From Bacilli bacterium (GTDB lineage: Bacteria; Bacillota_I; Bacilli_A; RF39; UBA660): 5,940 bases of DNA. Within the stretch, counting starts at the first letter, position 1. Every line of letters starts with the position of its first letter. The stretch lies in assembly GCA_900758895.1 (NCBI GenBank), contig CAAETG010000089.1:1-5940 (forward strand). Reading direction: 5' to 3'. Made by a program: the position numbers and the translations under genes. The notes under the pieces were generated by a model. It was not told the DNA's origin and did not search any database. It saw only the letters and a program-made list of their open reading frames with translations. This document shows, piece by piece, positions 4,656-5,940 of the stretch.

Positions 4656-5940
4656 ATGAAAGCAGTAATAATGGCAGGGGGTAAAGGAACAAGAATAGCT
4701 TCCATTACCAAAGATGAAATTCCTAAACCTATGCTAACAATTGGCGATAAAACAATATTAGAGCATCAAATCGATTGCTTAAAAAAAAGCAAGATAGATG
4801 AAATAATAATTGTGATAGGCCATTTAGGAGAAAAAATAAAAGCTTACTTTAATGATGGTAGTAAGTTTGGGATAAAAATAACTTATTTTGAAGAGGATCC
4901 GAAAAAACCACTAGGAACGGCAGGATCTTTATACTATTTAAAAGAAAAAATAGCTGAGGATTTTATACTAGTATTTGGCGATGTATTCTTTAGTGTTGAT
5001 TTTAACAAAATGATTGAATTTCATAAGCATAATAATTCAAATGCAACATTACTAACACATCCAAATTCTCATCCCTATGATAGTGATTTAGTAGTAGTAG
5101 ATGAAAATAATGTTATAAAATGTTTTGATTCAAAAGAAAATGTTCGCAATTATGATTATAAAAATTTGGTTAATTCAGGCATTTATATCTTTTCACCGAA
5201 AGTATTTGATTATGTAACTGACCCAAAAAAATATGGATTAGAAAAAGATGTTATTGCTAAAATGATAGAAAATGGTGATAAAGTATTATCTTATCATTCA
5301 ACTGAATATGTAAAAGATATGGGTACTCCTGAACGATATTATAGTGTTAATGCTGATTATGCTAATGGTATTTGTGAAAAAAGAAATCTAAGTCATAAAC
5401 AAAAAGCAATATTTTTAGATAGAGATGGTACTATTAATGCTTTAATTCCATTTCTAGTTCATAAAGAAGATTTGCAAATAATAGAAGGGGCAAGTGAAGC
5501 CATAAGGTTGATTAATAGTAGCGAATATTTATGTATTGTAGTTACAAATCAACCAATTATTGCAAGAGGAGAAAGCACCATTGAAAATCTTGATGAAATA
5601 CATAAAAGAATGGAAACACTATTAGGTAAAGATGGTGCCTATATTGATGGCTTGTATTATTGTCCGCATCATCCAGATAAAGGTTATGCTGGAGAAGTTC
5701 CTGAATTAAAAATAAATTGTGATTGTAGAAAACCAAAAACAGGAATGCTTATACAGGCTGCCAAAGATTATAATATAGATTTATCTGAATCAATTATGAT
5801 TGGCGATACAACATTAGATATAAAAATGGCTGAAAACGCTGGAATGAAAAGCATTTTAGTTTTAACAGGAGAAGCTGGTAAAGATCAAAAATATGAAATA
5901 CATCCAACTGTTATTGCAGATGATCTGTTGGATGCAGTAA
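4656..5940 (+). CDS. hddC: Bifunctional heptose-1-phosphate nucleotidyltransferase / heptose-1,7-bisphosphate phosphatase (HddC-GmhB fusion), 3' partial
   Basis: The frame is open from ATG 4656 to the window edge: 428 codons and one extra base, no stop. Residues 1 to about 235 are a sugar nucleotidyltransferase: GGKGTR (8-13), PKPM (23-26), GTAGS (87-91) and metal-binding D109 in VFGDV. Residues from about 250 are a HAD phosphatase of the GmhB type: nucleophile and acid in FLDRDGT (D255, D257), TNQ (297-299), zinc ligands in CPHHP (C336, H338) and CDCRKP (C355, C357; K359), and GDTTLD (D384, D388). The phosphatase removes the C7 phosphate from heptose 1,7-bisphosphate, then the transferase activates heptose 1-phosphate with a nucleotide, GDP in characterised HddC. 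Both halves keep their key residues, so it reads as a working fusion. The final residues resemble a HAD C-terminus, so probably few codons are missing. The ATG follows GAGGTG (4646-4651) and its own promoter. Nucleotide preference is not visible. Confidence 0.88.
   Translation, partial: MKAVIMAGGKGTRIASITKDEIPKPMLTIGDKTILEHQIDCLKKSKIDEIIIVIGHLGEKIKAYFNDGSKFGIKITYFEEDPKKPLGTAGSLYYLKEKIAEDFILVFGDVFFSVDFNKMIEFHKHNNSNATLLTHPNSHPYDSDLVVVDENNVIKCFDSKENVRNYDYKNLVNSGIYIFSPKVFDYVTDPKKYGLEKDVIAKMIENGDKVLSYHSTEYVKDMGTPERYYSVNADYANGICEKRNLSHKQKAIFLDRDGTINALIPFLVHKEDLQIIEGASEAIRLINSSEYLCIVVTNQPIIARGESTIENLDEIHKRMETLLGKDGAYIDGLYYCPHHPDKGYAGEVPELKINCDCRKPKTGMLIQAAKDYNIDLSESIMIGDTTLDIKMAENAGMKSILVLTGEAGKDQKYEIHPTVIADDLLDAV

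Overview
The window is AT-rich and codes on the + strand only. It has tight gene spacing, strong AGGAGG-type ribosome binding sites, a TTG start and sigma-A-like TATAAT promoters. This suggests a low-GC Bacillota-type bacterium, possibly a gut or metagenomic lineage; species cannot be read from the sequence. TGA ends the first gene and tryptophans are written TGG, so the standard bacterial code fits.

Layout. Positions 1-30 are a perfect palindrome whose left arm breaks the reading frame, probably an artefact of a contig end. A WecA/TagO-family lipid-carrier sugar-phosphate transferase, cut at its 5' end, runs to 1010. A near-consensus promoter (988-1016) sits across its 3' end. It is followed by four closely packed genes: an ABC-2 polysaccharide export permease (1039-1854), its Wzt-type ATPase (1863-2603), a GHMP-family heptose-7-phosphate kinase, HddA (2619-3596), and an NAD-dependent sugar epimerase/dehydratase (3608-4555). 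A rho-independent terminator (4554-4582) starts in the last stop codon. A second, extended -10 promoter (4625-4633) then drives a long gene from 4656 that is still open at 5940. This gene encodes a fused HddC-type nucleotidyltransferase and GmhB-type HAD phosphatase.

How the genes fit together. HddA, the GmhB domain and the HddC domain are three successive steps of the known route from D-glycero-D-manno-heptose 7-phosphate to a nucleotide-activated heptose (GDP-heptose in characterised systems). Only the first enzyme, the GmhA isomerase, is missing, and it may lie just past the right edge. The epimerase could convert the activated heptose into another sugar. The WecA/TagO homologue would prime a glycan on undecaprenyl phosphate, and the ABC pair would export the finished lipid-linked polymer. 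The window therefore looks like one side of a heptose-containing surface polysaccharide or wall-glycan cluster. Glycosyltransferases are expected but none is in view.

I see no tRNA, rRNA, CRISPR, insertion sequence or origin. The only sizeable non-coding gap is 4556-4655, which holds the terminator and promoter.
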